From an uncultured Butyricicoccus sp. (lineage in GTDB: Bacteria; Bacillota; Clostridia; Oscillospirales; Butyricicoccaceae), in contig CALWUF010000005.1 of assembly GCA_944384655.1 (NCBI GenBank), forward strand, positions 1 through 37,946: a DNA stretch of 37,946 bases. The letters are read 5' to 3'. Positions 22,993 to 31,646 of the stretch are shown here, piece by piece. The position numbers and the translations under genes were made by a program. Every line of letters starts with the position of its first letter. The first letter of the stretch is position 1. The notes beneath the pieces are model-generated. The model did no database searches. It was given only the letters and a program-made list of their open reading frames with translations, and was not told the DNA's origin.

Positions 22993-24414
22993 TTATACCA
23001 TTTCCATGGCATCCATATCATAAAGCTCCACTTCACCCTGTCCGCCGATGTGCAGAGATACGTCGCCGGCTGGGTAATACCGTGTTGTCATGACCTGTTC
23101 ACCGCCGTTTATAAACAGCTCCAGCGAAGAAGTATCCGCGAGAATGCGCAATTGAGACAGATGCTCTACCTCCGCGACACGCTGTGTACGTCCATACCCA
23201 CTTGTTTCCGTCAGGGTCAATGTCAACAGCCCCCGCCCGAATTCAATTGCCGCCGCGTCGCCAAACATCAGGTGCAGGTGGTCGCCCCGGTTGTGGATGC
23301 GGATATCCGCACCTGCCGCCAGCTCACACTGTGCCGCGCCGTCAAACGCCAACGTCCGGCGATTGCGATGCAGCGCATCCAATTCATGCACCGGCGTTGC
23401 CGTCAGGCATGTACCCGTCCAATGCAGCTCACGCGGCACGCTCATGGCGTGCTGCCAACCGGTTTCCTCAGCGGTTGGATTGGTATATGCCGCATCCGGC
23501 ATGCCCATCCAGCCGATGACAATCCGGCGGCCATCCGGCGCCTCAAAGGTCTGCGGTGCATAGTAATCAAAGCCCAAATCGGATTCCATATAGTCTCCGA
23601 GCGTACACTCTCCGCGAAAATCGCCATATAATGGGAAATACCCGCATGAATAGACATTTTGATACCGGTTTCCCTGGCGGGTAACACCCTGCGGCGACAT
23701 CGCAACAATATATTGTCCATCGACACAGAACAGGTCCGGGCATTCCCACATATAACCGAATATTTCCGGTGTTGTGATGGTATTGATGTGCTTCCAGTTC
23801 CGTTTATCCGCCGATTCATACACCAGGATCTCACCGCGCTCCTGGTTGGTTCGCGCACCGAGCACCATATAATACATGCCATCCTGTTTCCACACCTTTG
23901 GATCGCGCACATGACAGGTCAGGTCACTTGGATATTCTTTATTTTCCATCAAAAGTTCCTTGCTGTCAACCCGCATACCGTCCTGAGTGATGGCAAGTGC
24001 AAGATTGTGCCCGCGTCCGCTATGGATATAGTCGTGATTGCCCGGATGTTTGACGTTGCCGGTGTAATACAAATACAACGCGTCGTCTTCTGCCAGCGCA
24101 GAGCCGGAATAGACGCCATGGATATCCCATGTCTGATCCGGGCACAGGGCAACCGGCTGTTGTGTCCAGTGCAACAGATCCGGGCTGCTCCAATGTCCCC
24201 AGAACTTCACGCCGCCATTGGGGTCAAACGGTCCATATTGGTAGAACACATGGTAGTGACCTCGATACCAGCATAAGCCGTTGGGATCGTTCATCCAGCC
24301 GACCGGCGGCATGAGGTGGAAACGGAGGCGGCGCGGGTCGGCGTCCGCCTTCGCCCGGTCTTCCGCTTCGATGCGGGAAACCAGACGCATGAGATCTCGA
24401 TGCAATGCGTTCAT
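22993..24414 (-). CDS. scrB: Sucrose-6-phosphate hydrolase (GH32)
   Basis: A 473-residue glycoside hydrolase family 32 enzyme. The nucleophile D43 lies in GWMNDPNG, the transition-state RDP at 170-172, and the acid/base E224 in WECPDLF. The five-bladed propeller is followed by a C-terminal beta-sandwich from about residue 335. No signal peptide, which fits cleavage of PTS-imported sucrose 6-phosphate in the cytoplasm. The ATG follows AGAGGAG, 13 bases after the PTS gene. Confidence 0.95.
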   Translation of the reverse strand: MNALHRDLMRLVSRIEAEDRAKADADPRRLRFHLMPPVGWMNDPNGLCWYRGHYHVFYQYGPFDPNGGVKFWGHWSSPDLLHWTQQPVALCPDQTWDIHGVYSGSALAEDDALYLYYTGNVKHPGNHDYIHSGRGHNLALAITQDGMRVDSKELLMENKEYPSDLTCHVRDPKVWKQDGMYYMVLGARTNQERGEILVYESADKRNWKHINTITTPEIFGYMWECPDLFCVDGQYIVAMSPQGVTRQGNRYQNVYSCGYFPLYGDFRGECTLGDYMESDLGFDYYAPQTFEAPDGRRIVIGWMGMPDAAYTNPTAEETGWQHAMSVPRELHWTGTCLTATPVHELDALHRNRRTLAFDGAAQCELAAGADIRIHNRGDHLHLMFGDAAAIEFGRGLLTLTLTETSGYGRTQRVAEVEHLSQLRILADTSSLELFINGGEQVMTTRYYPAGDVSLHIGGQGEVELYDMDAMEMV

Positions 24415-24427
24415 ACAAACTCCTCTT

Positions 24428-26326
24428 TTATCGCTTGACTGTCATCAGGCAGTCCATCATCCGGATATCGCCCGGATTGCCAATGACGTCTGCATACTCT
24501 TCTGAATTGGTGACAATCACCGGGGTAACCGTCCGGTATCCTTCCTTGCGGATGGCCGGGATGTCAAATTCCATGAGCAGGTCGCCGGCGTTGACATGTT
24601 GACCTTCCTTCACATGTGGGATGTAATGTTTTCCGTTGAGCTGAACCGTATCAATGCCGATATGGATGAGCAATTCCAGACCATTGTCGCACTCCAGACC
24701 GACTGCATGACCCATCAGTGTAGAAACGGTACCGGCACACGGTGCAACTGCCTTGCCCTCAACCGGATCGACGGCAAAGCCTTTCCCGAGCACCTCCGCT
24801 GCAAAGGTCTCGTCACCGGTGTCCTTGAGAGAAACCGCTTTGCCCGTCATCGGGGAAGCAACGGTGATGTGACCGGTCTGCGGCTGCACGATTTCCACTT
24901 CTTTGATTTCCGGCTGTGCCTGCGGCGCAGGCGCATGGTTTGCGGTTTCCGGTTCATCTTTATAGCCGAACAGCCAGGTCAGGACAAATGCAACGCCTGC
25001 TGCGATGACGAACATCAGGATATACTTCACCGGTGCGTTGAGGCACAACAGGATGCCAAAGATACCCGTGACGCCAGTTCCCGTTGCACCCAGCCCGGAG
25101 ATCGAGGCGAACATGGCGCCGCAGCCGCCGCCGATGCAGGCACAGATAAACGGACGGAAGAACCGCATGTTGACGCCGAAAATCGCCGGTTCCGTGATGC
25201 CCATGAAGGCAGACAGCGAAGACGGCAGCGCCATGGACTTCAATTTGCCATTGCGCGTCTTGAGTGCAACCGCGAGTGCAGCCGCGCCCTGTGCGATGTT
25301 TGCGGCGGAAGCCAGCGGCAGCCAATAAGTATAACCAAATTCCTGAAGCTGTCCGAGGTCGATGATGGTATACATATGATGGATTCCGGTGACAACGGTC
25401 GGTGCATACAGTGCGCCCATGACCAGTGAGCCAACGCCGAACGGCAGGGAGATCAGTGTCTGAATGCCGGAAATGATGCCGGTTTCTACGACATTGAAGA
25501 CCGGTCCGATCATGGTCAGGGTGAGGAACCCGGTGACAAAGACGGAGACGAGCGGGGTGATAAACAGATCCAGCATCGCCGGTACATGTTTGTGCAGCCA
25601 TTTTTCAATGACCGACATGACAAAGACAGCGATGATAACCGAAATGACATGTCCCTGATAGCCGACCAGCGGGACTTCCCACAGACCGAAGACGTCGAGG
25701 TAACTTTCAATGCCACCGCTGGTTGTCCACGCATTCTGCAAGTTCGGGTGAACCATGATCATACCGATAACGCCGCCGAGGAACGGATTGGCGCCGAATA
25801 CCTTTGCGCCGGAGAATCCGATGAGGACCGGCAGGAATACATACGCTGTATTGGAAAACAAGTTGGCGAGTACAAACAATGTACTCTCGTTGGACAGACC
25901 AATGTATCCATTGTTGATGAGGAAGTTCAGCGACTCCATGATACCCATCAGGAAGCCGGATGCGACGATTGCCGGAATGATCGGCACAAAGATATCTCCG
26001 AGTGTCTTGACAAAGCGCTGGATGGCATTGCCCTTCTGTGCGGCTGCGGTCTTGACATCGTCCTTGCTGGCGGCCTGTACGCCTGCCAATGCAATAAACT
26101 CGTCATAGACCTTGTTGACGACGCCAGTGCCGAAAATAATCTGCAACTGACCCGACGCCTCAAATACACCCTTCACGCCTTCTACATCTTCCAGTGCTTT
26201 CTTGTTGCACTTACTGTTATCCGCAATGACGAGGCGCAGACGCGTTGCGCAATGCGCTGCGGATACGACATTCTCTTTTCCGCCAATTTGTGTCAATACG
26301 CCGGCGGCAGCTTTTCCATAATCCAT
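24428..26326 (-). CDS. scrA: Sucrose-type PTS transporter, EIIBCA
   Basis: A 632-residue PTS permease of the glucose-sucrose family with three fused domains. EIIB (1-80) has the phosphorylated cysteine C26 in AAHCATRLRL. EIIC (about 100-455) has the membrane helices and the GITEPAIFGV motif. A proline-rich linker leads to EIIA (about 485-632), whose phosphorylated histidine is H555 in LLIHIGIDTV. It imports and phosphorylates sucrose, the substrate for the downstream hydrolase; trehalose-type members share the architecture, but the neighbours favour sucrose. The ATG follows GAAGGAG. It is the first gene of the operon behind the LacI-type operator. Confidence 0.93.
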   Translation of the reverse strand: MDYGKAAAGVLTQIGGKENVVSAAHCATRLRLVIADNSKCNKKALEDVEGVKGVFEASGQLQIIFGTGVVNKVYDEFIALAGVQAASKDDVKTAAAQKGNAIQRFVKTLGDIFVPIIPAIVASGFLMGIMESLNFLINNGYIGLSNESTLFVLANLFSNTAYVFLPVLIGFSGAKVFGANPFLGGVIGMIMVHPNLQNAWTTSGGIESYLDVFGLWEVPLVGYQGHVISVIIAVFVMSVIEKWLHKHVPAMLDLFITPLVSVFVTGFLTLTMIGPVFNVVETGIISGIQTLISLPFGVGSLVMGALYAPTVVTGIHHMYTIIDLGQLQEFGYTYWLPLASAANIAQGAAALAVALKTRNGKLKSMALPSSLSAFMGITEPAIFGVNMRFFRPFICACIGGGCGAMFASISGLGATGTGVTGIFGILLCLNAPVKYILMFVIAAGVAFVLTWLFGYKDEPETANHAPAPQAQPEIKEVEIVQPQTGHITVASPMTGKAVSLKDTGDETFAAEVLGKGFAVDPVEGKAVAPCAGTVSTLMGHAVGLECDNGLELLIHIGIDTVQLNGKHYIPHVKEGQHVNAGDLLMEFDIPAIRKEGYRTVTPVIVTNSEEYADVIGNPGDIRMMDCLMTVKR

Positions 26327-26370
26327 AGAAAACTCCTTCTCATTTTCCCATGTTTTCTGCGATATTTTTG

Positions 26371-26384
26371 TGAAATCGATTTCA
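26371..26384. promoter_or_regulatory. LacI-type operator of the sucrose operon
   Basis: TGAAATCGATTTCA is a perfect 14-bp palindrome with the central CG typical of LacI/ScrR-family sites. Its centre is about 13 bases downstream of the predicted transcription start, so bound repressor should block the PTS operon. Confidence 0.8.
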
Positions 26385-26397
26385 TTTCATGTTTCAT

Positions 26398-26403
26398 ATT
26401 ATA
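26398..26403 (-). promoter_or_regulatory. -10 element of the sucrose operon
   Basis: A perfect TATAAT on the minus strand, 72 bases before the PTS start codon. The -35 is poor (T-rich), partly because the region is shared with the upstream terminator. Confidence 0.6.
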
Positions 26404-26426
26404 TACCGGTTCTTTCCAAAATAAAA

Positions 26427-26472
26427 GGGCAATATGTTACAAAAAATTTCATATTTTTGCAGCATATTGCCC
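26427..26472 (-). terminator. Terminator of the lacI-type gene
   Basis: GGGCAATATG (26427-26436) pairs with CATATTGCCC (26463-26472), and A-runs and T-runs inside the loop extend the stem. On the minus strand it is followed by TTTTATTTT. It separates the repressor gene from the PTS operon. Confidence 0.82.
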
Positions 26473-26513
26473 AGTCTATCTGATTTACTTTATGTTTTTT
26501 CCAGTTTATATTA

Positions 26514-26527
26514 TGAAATTGATTCCA
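26514..26527. promoter_or_regulatory. Second, imperfect LacI-type operator
   Basis: TGAAATTGATTCCA matches the perfect operator at 11 of 14 positions. It lies 143 bases upstream of it, just past the repressor stop codon. A tetrameric or cooperative repressor could loop between the two. Confidence 0.55.
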
Positions 26528-26533
26528 TATCTG

Positions 26534-27514
26534 TTACACAGATTCCTGCCGGATCATCTCATAGCCCAATTTGAGCTGTTTTTTCATGTCAATGCCGCTT
26601 TCTAACATTTGCAGCAGCATTTTTGCCGCCTCCGCGCCGCCGTCCTCATAAAACAGATGTACAGTCGTCAGACGAGGCGAGACAATTTCCGTCATGCGGG
26701 AGTGCCCCATGCCGACAATCGCCACATCTTCCGGAATGCGCTTGCCAACGCCTTTGATATACTGCATGGCGCCGACTGCCAGCGTATCTGTCGCACAAAA
26801 TATGGCATTGACCTGCGGTGCACGCTCAAACAATTGCTGTGCGGCGGCATTGCCGTCCTCCAGCGTAAAGCCTGTGACAATCATATGCTCGTCCGGAATT
26901 TCGAGCCCACGGTCCCGGAGCGCCTCCAGAAACCCCGCGCGCCGCGCCGCGCCAACGGCGCGGTCACGATTGGTCACGCCGATATACCCGACCTGTTTGC
27001 GGTCGGAATTCAGCAGTTCCCGCGTGATCTCCCGCGCTGCATCGTGATCATTGTTGTACACACAGGATAAATCATCCACCTGTTGGCTGAGAACGACGAC
27101 AGGGATGGGATAATTGCGCAAAATCTGACGGTGACGCGGCGTCACCAGCGTGCCAAAAAAAATAAGACCTTCGACCTGTCCCTGCTGGAACAGTTCCAGA
27201 TAGCGCAATTCCTTTTCCACATTATTTTCCGTATTGGCGAGTAAAATACCGAAATCTTTGTCCCCCAATGCGGAGGAAATGCCCGCGACCATACCGCCGA
27301 TGCTCTCCGAATTGATTTTCGGCAGGATCACGCCGATCAGTTTGCTCTTTCCGGTGCGGAGAATCTGCGCCTGCCGGGAGGGGACATAGCCGGTTTCATC
27401 AATGACTTTTTGAATTTTCCGTTTTTTTTCCTCGCTCACATAACCGTGGTTGAGATACCTCGACACACATGCCTTGGACACGCCCGCCAGCTTTGCAATT
27501 TCCGCAATCGTCAT
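26534..27514 (-). CDS. scrR: LacI-family repressor of the sucrose operon
   Basis: A 326-residue LacI-family regulator. The helix-turn-helix and hinge are at residues 1-55 (TIAEIAKLAGVSKACVSRYLN, then SEEKKRKIQKVIDETGYVPS). The periplasmic-binding-protein-like effector domain follows. It precedes sucrose import genes and two matching operators, so it should repress them and be released by sucrose, fructose or a phosphate of these. The ATG has an AAAGGGGAA site. A 104-aa gene 34 bases upstream shares its transcript. Confidence 0.92.
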   Translation of the reverse strand: MTIAEIAKLAGVSKACVSRYLNHGYVSEEKKRKIQKVIDETGYVPSRQAQILRTGKSKLIGVILPKINSESIGGMVAGISSALGDKDFGILLANTENNVEKELRYLELFQQGQVEGLIFFGTLVTPRHRQILRNYPIPVVVLSQQVDDLSCVYNNDHDAAREITRELLNSDRKQVGYIGVTNRDRAVGAARRAGFLEALRDRGLEIPDEHMIVTGFTLEDGNAAAQQLFERAPQVNAIFCATDTLAVGAMQYIKGVGKRIPEDVAIVGMGHSRMTEIVSPRLTTVHLFYEDGGAEAAKMLLQMLESGIDMKKQLKLGYEMIRQESV

Positions 27515-27548
27515 TGTATCATTTCCCCTTTTGTTTCCGGATGATCTG

Positions 27549-27863
27549 TCACAATCCCGCCAGCCACATCAATTCCATTTCATTCGGCTGGTAGACCGTC
27601 TCCCTGTCGCGCCCGACGAACACGGTTGTACGACCCAATGTGCCATACCACATGCCATCTGTCATCTGTCCGGAAAACAGTATACTTTCCTCAATCTTTA
27701 CTGTTCGCTGCCCGTCTTTATCTTCCAGCACGACGCTGCCATAAGCAGCCCCGTGTTCCGGCGCGCCTTCGCAGCCAAAGTCAGGCTCTTCAATATACAA
27801 CAGCCGTCCCTTTGGGCGGAAGATCGATCCATTTACATCAAACGGTTCCCATTTGTTTGCCAT
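27549..27863 (-). CDS. Hypothetical protein, 104 aa, upstream of scrR
   Basis: A soluble 104-residue protein without signal peptide or membrane helix. It is rich in beta-forming segments (GRLLYIEEPDFGCEG, YGSVVLEDKDGQRTV, GRTTVFVGRD) and ends WLAGL. A strong GGAGGAGG site precedes the ATG and a good promoter lies 47 bases upstream, so it is very probably a real gene and the first of a two-gene unit with scrR. I recognise no family. It could be a small accessory protein of sucrose regulation, or an unrelated conserved protein. Confidence 0.75.
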   Translation of the reverse strand: MANKWEPFDVNGSIFRPKGRLLYIEEPDFGCEGAPEHGAAYGSVVLEDKDGQRTVKIEESILFSGQMTDGMWYGTLGRTTVFVGRDRETVYQPNEMELMWLAGL

Positions 27864-27909
27864 ATCCTTATCCTCCTCCTGCGGTTTCCGTTTTATCTTT
27901 TATATAGTT

Positions 27910-27937
27910 ATTATACCAAGATTGCATGCTGTTTCAA
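27910..27937 (-). promoter_or_regulatory. Promoter of the 104-aa gene and scrR
   Basis: On the minus strand TTGAAA (27932-27937) and a perfect TATAAT (27910-27915) with a TGG extension are 16 bases apart. The spacer has CATGC-type dyads. Confidence 0.7.
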
Positions 27938-27975
27938 AGTGCAAATTTTGCGACAATCCCACATATTGCCTGATT

Positions 27976-28392
27976 TTATTTGAGCACGCTGTCCAGTTTT
28001 TTCTGTACTTCATCCAGCACACTGAACGCACGGCGCAGCATTTCCCAACACACACGTGAGGCTGTGCCCGGAGTAATGACGGCGTCCATTGCCGCTGCGA
28101 TGTCGCTGTCGCTGTCGATATAAAACCGGAGCCATGCATACATCTCATTGATTTCATTGAGTGTACGCAGCATCGGACGTATCCGGTCGTTTTCCACCTT
28201 GCCGAGCTGGAAAATACGGATACGAAATTCCATGCCGTCTGCACTGAATACCATCACGACATTGTACAGCGTTCCGTTGTTGCCCGCCAGCTCAACGGCG
28301 ACATAGTGACTGCCATCCGGCTGTGGATTTTCCATATATTTGATATCATGGCGCTGCAAGCGTTCGATAAAAGCTTCCGCTGACTGATTCAT
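27976..28392 (-). CDS. YbjN-like protein
   Basis: A 138-residue protein with the fold and motif pattern of YbjN or type III secretion chaperone-like proteins: MNQSAEAFIERLQRHDIKY, a central beta-sheet with YNVVMVFSADGMEFRIRIF, then RTLNEINEMYAWLRFYID and a C-terminal helix VQKKLDSVLK. No secretion signal. Such proteins are often stress-linked or act as chaperones, but this one has no known partner. AAGGAGG precedes the ATG. It follows the rRNA methyltransferase gene by 34 bases and is probably the last gene of that operon. Confidence 0.75.
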   Translation of the reverse strand: MNQSAEAFIERLQRHDIKYMENPQPDGSHYVAVELAGNNGTLYNVVMVFSADGMEFRIRIFQLGKVENDRIRPMLRTLNEINEMYAWLRFYIDSDSDIAAAMDAVITPGTASRVCWEMLRRAFSVLDEVQKKLDSVLK

Positions 28393-28426
28393 ATGTGAGA
28401 TTCCTCCTTACATTCCGATGATGCGG

Positions 28427-29815
28427 TCAGTTCCCTTTCCAACGCAATCCCCTGGGATAGTGATTTTTCATGACACCACCCGCACATTTGCCCCAGCCGA
28501 GTACAAACCCGTCTACAGCGACTGCGGTCCAGCCCTTTTCCCCATCCCATGGGAATGTTTCACCGCGCAGGTATTGTTCCACACGCGGATCCTCTGCGGA
28601 CAAGCTGCACACGCGGTAAAATGCCGATACGGGCAATATATGCGTCAATGCATGCGACGGTTCAAACCGGTTTTTGCGCAAGATACCGAGTTCCACTCCA
28701 CATGCGCGCACACGCAACCCATCTGTTTGCTGCATGTACGGATTGGTCAACAGATATAACCGGTCTTTCCGCTGCTGGATGTATCCATCGGGCAGCGCTT
28801 TGACATGCTCCCGCACAAGCTGAACCGTCTGTTCGTAGGCGTCTCGTTCTTTTTTGGCGCGCAATACGGGGAATGCAGCCATCGTCGGACAGGTAGCTTG
28901 CCCGGTTTTGCGCAGAACTGCGACAAAATGACCTTCTCCCTGCAATCGGTGCGGCCACAGCCGGAATGCCGCCGATACCGATGGATGTCCCTGTTCTGCC
29001 CATTCGGGATGTGCCGGCGCAAACTGTGCCGGCGGATGTGCAAGGCGTACCATGTCAAACGCCGGATGCCGTTCGAGAAACCGTGACAGTGTCCCTTCAT
29101 TTTCCTCCGGCGCAAACGTACAGGTGGAATACACCAATGTCCCGCCATCGCGCAGCATGTCCGCCGCACAATCGAGAATCCCTGCCTGCCGTTCAGCACA
29201 AATTGTCGGCAATGCAGGCGTCCATTCCTCCTGCGCCGGATTGCTGTCTTTGCGGAACATACCTTCGCCGGAGCACGGTGCATCTACAACAATGGTATCA
29301 AAAAACTGTGGAAAGCGTTTTGCAAGCCGTTCCGGGGTCTCATTGAGCACCAGGCAATTGGAAATACCCATGCGTTCGACACTCTGTGCAAGGATCGCTG
29401 CGCGGGATGGATGGATTTCATTTGCCACCAGCAACCCGTTGCCCTGCATCTGCCCCGCCAAATGGGTGGTTTTCCCGCCCGGTGCAGCGCATAAATCGAG
29501 GACAATCTTTCCCGGCTGTACATTGGCCAATGCGCCCACTGCCATGGCGGACGGCTCCTGGATATAGTATACCCCTGCTTCATAATACGGATGCCGTCCC
29601 GGCCGTTCGGTTTCCGGATAAAAAAAACCTTCCTGTGCCCACGGCACAGGCGTAAGGGAAAACGGCGCACATCGGGCAAACGCTTCCGGGGTAATTTTGA
29701 GCGGATTGACACGCAATCCACGCGCCTGTGGACGCGCCAATGCATCCTGAAAGGCGGGATATTCCTTCCCAAGCAGGCGCTGCATGCGCTGTTCAAATTC
29801 AATGGGCAGTGCCAT
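28427..29815 (-). CDS. rsmF: RsmF-type rRNA cytosine-C5 methyltransferase
   Basis: A 462-residue NOL1/NOP2/sun-family RNA methyltransferase. The SAM-binding motif LCAAPGGKT is at 108-116. Two cysteines act in catalysis, C181 in DAPCSGEGMF and C232 in STCTFAPEENE. The C-terminal extension (about 300-462) fits the RsmF C-terminal and PUA-like domains for RNA binding. It should make 5-methylcytosine in 16S rRNA. The ATG follows AAGGAG. It is three bases behind a small membrane-protein gene in one operon. Confidence 0.9.
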   Translation of the reverse strand: MALPIEFEQRMQRLLGKEYPAFQDALARPQARGLRVNPLKITPEAFARCAPFSLTPVPWAQEGFFYPETERPGRHPYYEAGVYYIQEPSAMAVGALANVQPGKIVLDLCAAPGGKTTHLAGQMQGNGLLVANEIHPSRAAILAQSVERMGISNCLVLNETPERLAKRFPQFFDTIVVDAPCSGEGMFRKDSNPAQEEWTPALPTICAERQAGILDCAADMLRDGGTLVYSTCTFAPEENEGTLSRFLERHPAFDMVRLAHPPAQFAPAHPEWAEQGHPSVSAAFRLWPHRLQGEGHFVAVLRKTGQATCPTMAAFPVLRAKKERDAYEQTVQLVREHVKALPDGYIQQRKDRLYLLTNPYMQQTDGLRVRACGVELGILRKNRFEPSHALTHILPVSAFYRVCSLSAEDPRVEQYLRGETFPWDGEKGWTAVAVDGFVLGWGKCAGGVMKNHYPRGLRWKGN

Positions 29816-29818
29816 ATC

Positions 29819-30019
29819 CTACGACTCCTTCCGTTGATCATAAATGGTCAAAATCCCCGTCGCAATGGCACAGAGCAGCAATGCCAGCAGCAATGCTTTT
29901 GGAACGGGTCCTGTCAAAAACTGCATCATGGGATTAAAATAATCCAGGATCCACAGCACAACAAATGTGATCGACAACACGATGGTCACATGTGGCAGCA
30001 GGGTTTTGAGGTATTTCAC
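29819..30019 (-). CDS. Small two-helix membrane protein
   Basis: A 66-residue protein with GTG start and two hydrophobic helices (about 8-25 and 36-58), ending QRKES. A GGAGGAGG site lies within the end of the previous gene, whose stop codon is one base from the GTG. The tight packing between two real genes supports it; the ATG in the same frame further upstream would overlap the glycosidase gene. Function unknown. Confidence 0.62.
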   Translation of the reverse strand: MKYLKTLLPHVTIVLSITFVVLWILDYFNPMMQFLTGPVPKALLLALLLCAIATGILTIYDQRKES

Positions 30020-30020
30020 A

Positions 30021-31058
30021 CTATTCCTCCTCCGCGGCGATATAAATACAGTCACTGATTTCACGTCCCATGCCAATCGGATCATTGACCCAATCGCCGT
30101 CATAGTACATAACGGCTGATTTGCCGCCGTCCAGGTTATAGGCCGTCCGGCACCCTTCCTCCTGCATGAGCGCCGCGAGCTGCGACATCGTCACGCCTGC
30201 GGAATACTCATCCTGCCTGCCATCCACAAGCACAAACAAATAATGTCCCGGTGCAATATAGCCGATGGCGCAACGCGGATTGACTTTGTTCAAATATTCT
30301 GTGGAATGAAAGGATTCCAAAATCTCACCGTTATCCAGCAGGGCGGGACCAAATGTCCACGCCTGCCATGCGCCGTCCTGCATCGCCTGTTCGGCGTCGA
30401 ACTGTGTCGCGCTGTATGTCTTCATTGTGCCGTCCAGATACAGCACACAGACGTCGGATGTGCCCGGGTCGCTGCTGTACAGTGTGCCGTTGCGGATCAC
30501 ACAAGTGCGGCTGCTCTCTCCATAGGAATCTCCGGAAATTGCAAGCAATGCATTGTTCTGACGCGCCATGCGGTCCACAGAATCGCGGATGTTGCGCCCA
30601 TAGGTAGATTGAGCAAATGCTGTTTGGATACACTGTGTCGAGGTCACATAGATATCTGCGACAAAATACACCAACGGTTCTCCGTCCACTGTGCAGGACA
30701 CCTGATCAATTTTGATTTCTGCTGTGTTGCCCGTATATTCGTGTACGGTTTCACGTGTTTTCTGTGCCGCGCGGAAGGCATCTATTTCATCCTGATCGGC
30801 TGCCAATGACGCGGTATCCGCATGGCTCCAATCGTTGGTACTGGCGGGCGGGATGCCAAGCGCACCGGTTCCCTCCTCACTGCCGTCTGTTTGTGACGGA
30901 AGGGAAAATTGTTCTGTTAACTCCGTGTTGTCGTCCTCCTCAACCACAACACTGCGCTGTGGCAGAATATATGTCACGAGCAAAACAATACCGATACAAA
31001 TAGCGGCTGCTGCAAGATCCAACAGGATCAACGCCCATACCGGAAATTTTTTCTTCAT
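30021..31058 (-). CDS. Phosphodiester glycosidase-family membrane-anchored protein
   Basis: A 345-residue protein with a short cytoplasmic start, one membrane helix (about 8-32), an acidic linker, and an extracellular domain of the phosphodiester glycosidase (NAGPA, formerly DUF2233) family. Family blocks are ALLAISGDSYGE, WTFGPALLDNG, NPRCAIGYIAPGHYLFVLVDGRQ and AYNLDGGKSAVMYYDG. It may trim sugar-phosphodiester groups of surface polysaccharides; the substrate is unknown. The ATG overlaps the stop codon of the ModE-like gene (ATGA), so translation is coupled. Confidence 0.87.
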   Translation of the reverse strand: MKKKFPVWALILLDLAAAAICIGIVLLVTYILPQRSVVVEEDDNTELTEQFSLPSQTDGSEEGTGALGIPPASTNDWSHADTASLAADQDEIDAFRAAQKTRETVHEYTGNTAEIKIDQVSCTVDGEPLVYFVADIYVTSTQCIQTAFAQSTYGRNIRDSVDRMARQNNALLAISGDSYGESSRTCVIRNGTLYSSDPGTSDVCVLYLDGTMKTYSATQFDAEQAMQDGAWQAWTFGPALLDNGEILESFHSTEYLNKVNPRCAIGYIAPGHYLFVLVDGRQDEYSAGVTMSQLAALMQEEGCRTAYNLDGGKSAVMYYDGDWVNDPIGMGREISDCIYIAAEEE

Positions 31059-31408
31059 GCATTGTCCTCCATGTCGCCAAAATATTGGTCATAGAATCGA
31101 TCCGATTGCTGTTGGACAGCATGGACAAAGGCATCATACCGCTGTAAAAAATCTTTCCCTTCCGGCGTCAATGACGCATTGCCTCCGCCGTGACCGCCTG
31201 CCTCACGATGGAGCAATGCAAATCCCAGATCCGTTTCCGCGCGCCTCAAAATCTTCCACGCCTTGGAATACGCCATGCCCATGTCACGGCATGCGGCGCG
31301 GATTGACCCGCGCTGTTCCACACCGTGCATCAGTTCCGCCACGCCCGGACCAAAAAATTTCTCATCCCGGAACAGCCGCAGACGCAGGTCATACCGCAAT
31401 GGTTCCAT
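31055..31408 (-). CDS. ModE-type winged-helix DNA-binding protein
   Basis: A 117-residue protein that matches the N-terminal DNA-binding domain of ModE: EPLRYDLRLRLFRDEKFFGPGVAELM, RGSIRAACRDMGMAYSKAWKILRRAE and the GGHGGGNASLTPEG segment. The molybdate-binding domains of full ModE are absent, so it may sense nothing or rely on a partner. The ATG at 31408 follows AAAGGAG. It heads the operon with the phosphodiester glycosidase; no molybdate transport or cofactor gene lies in the window. Confidence 0.85.
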   Translation of the reverse strand: MEPLRYDLRLRLFRDEKFFGPGVAELMHGVEQRGSIRAACRDMGMAYSKAWKILRRAETDLGFALLHREAGGHGGGNASLTPEGKDFLQRYDAFVHAVQQQSDRFYDQYFGDMEDNA

Positions 31409-31444
31409 CGTCCCAATCTCCTTTCCATGATACGTACGAATTTT

Positions 31445-31453
31445 ATTATACCA
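31445..31453 (-). promoter_or_regulatory. Extended -10 promoter of the modE-like operon
   Basis: TGGTATAAT on the minus strand (TATAAT at 31445-31450) with no convincing -35, 37 bases before the start codon. Confidence 0.6.
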
Positions 31454-31500
31454 TGTCCGCATGCAAAATGTCTGTATTTTCCGTGAACATATACGGTCAC

Positions 31501-31526
31501 AAAAAATGCCTTCCTAAACGGAAGGC
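31501..31526 (-). terminator. Minus-strand terminator upstream of the HAD gene
   Basis: GCCTTCC (31508-31514) pairs with GGAAGGC (31520-31526). Six T residues follow on the minus strand only. No minus-strand gene ends near it, so it probably stops the spoIID transcript after it has run antisense through the HAD gene. Confidence 0.7.
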
Positions 31527-31646
31527 GAAACAGCCGGTTGAGCTGTGTTTCATTTCATGTTACAATAATGCTGGCACTGGATCGGAATCCACTGCTTTAC
31601 CCTATCGTTGGCTTACCATACAATCCGCCCGGAAAGGACATGTTTT

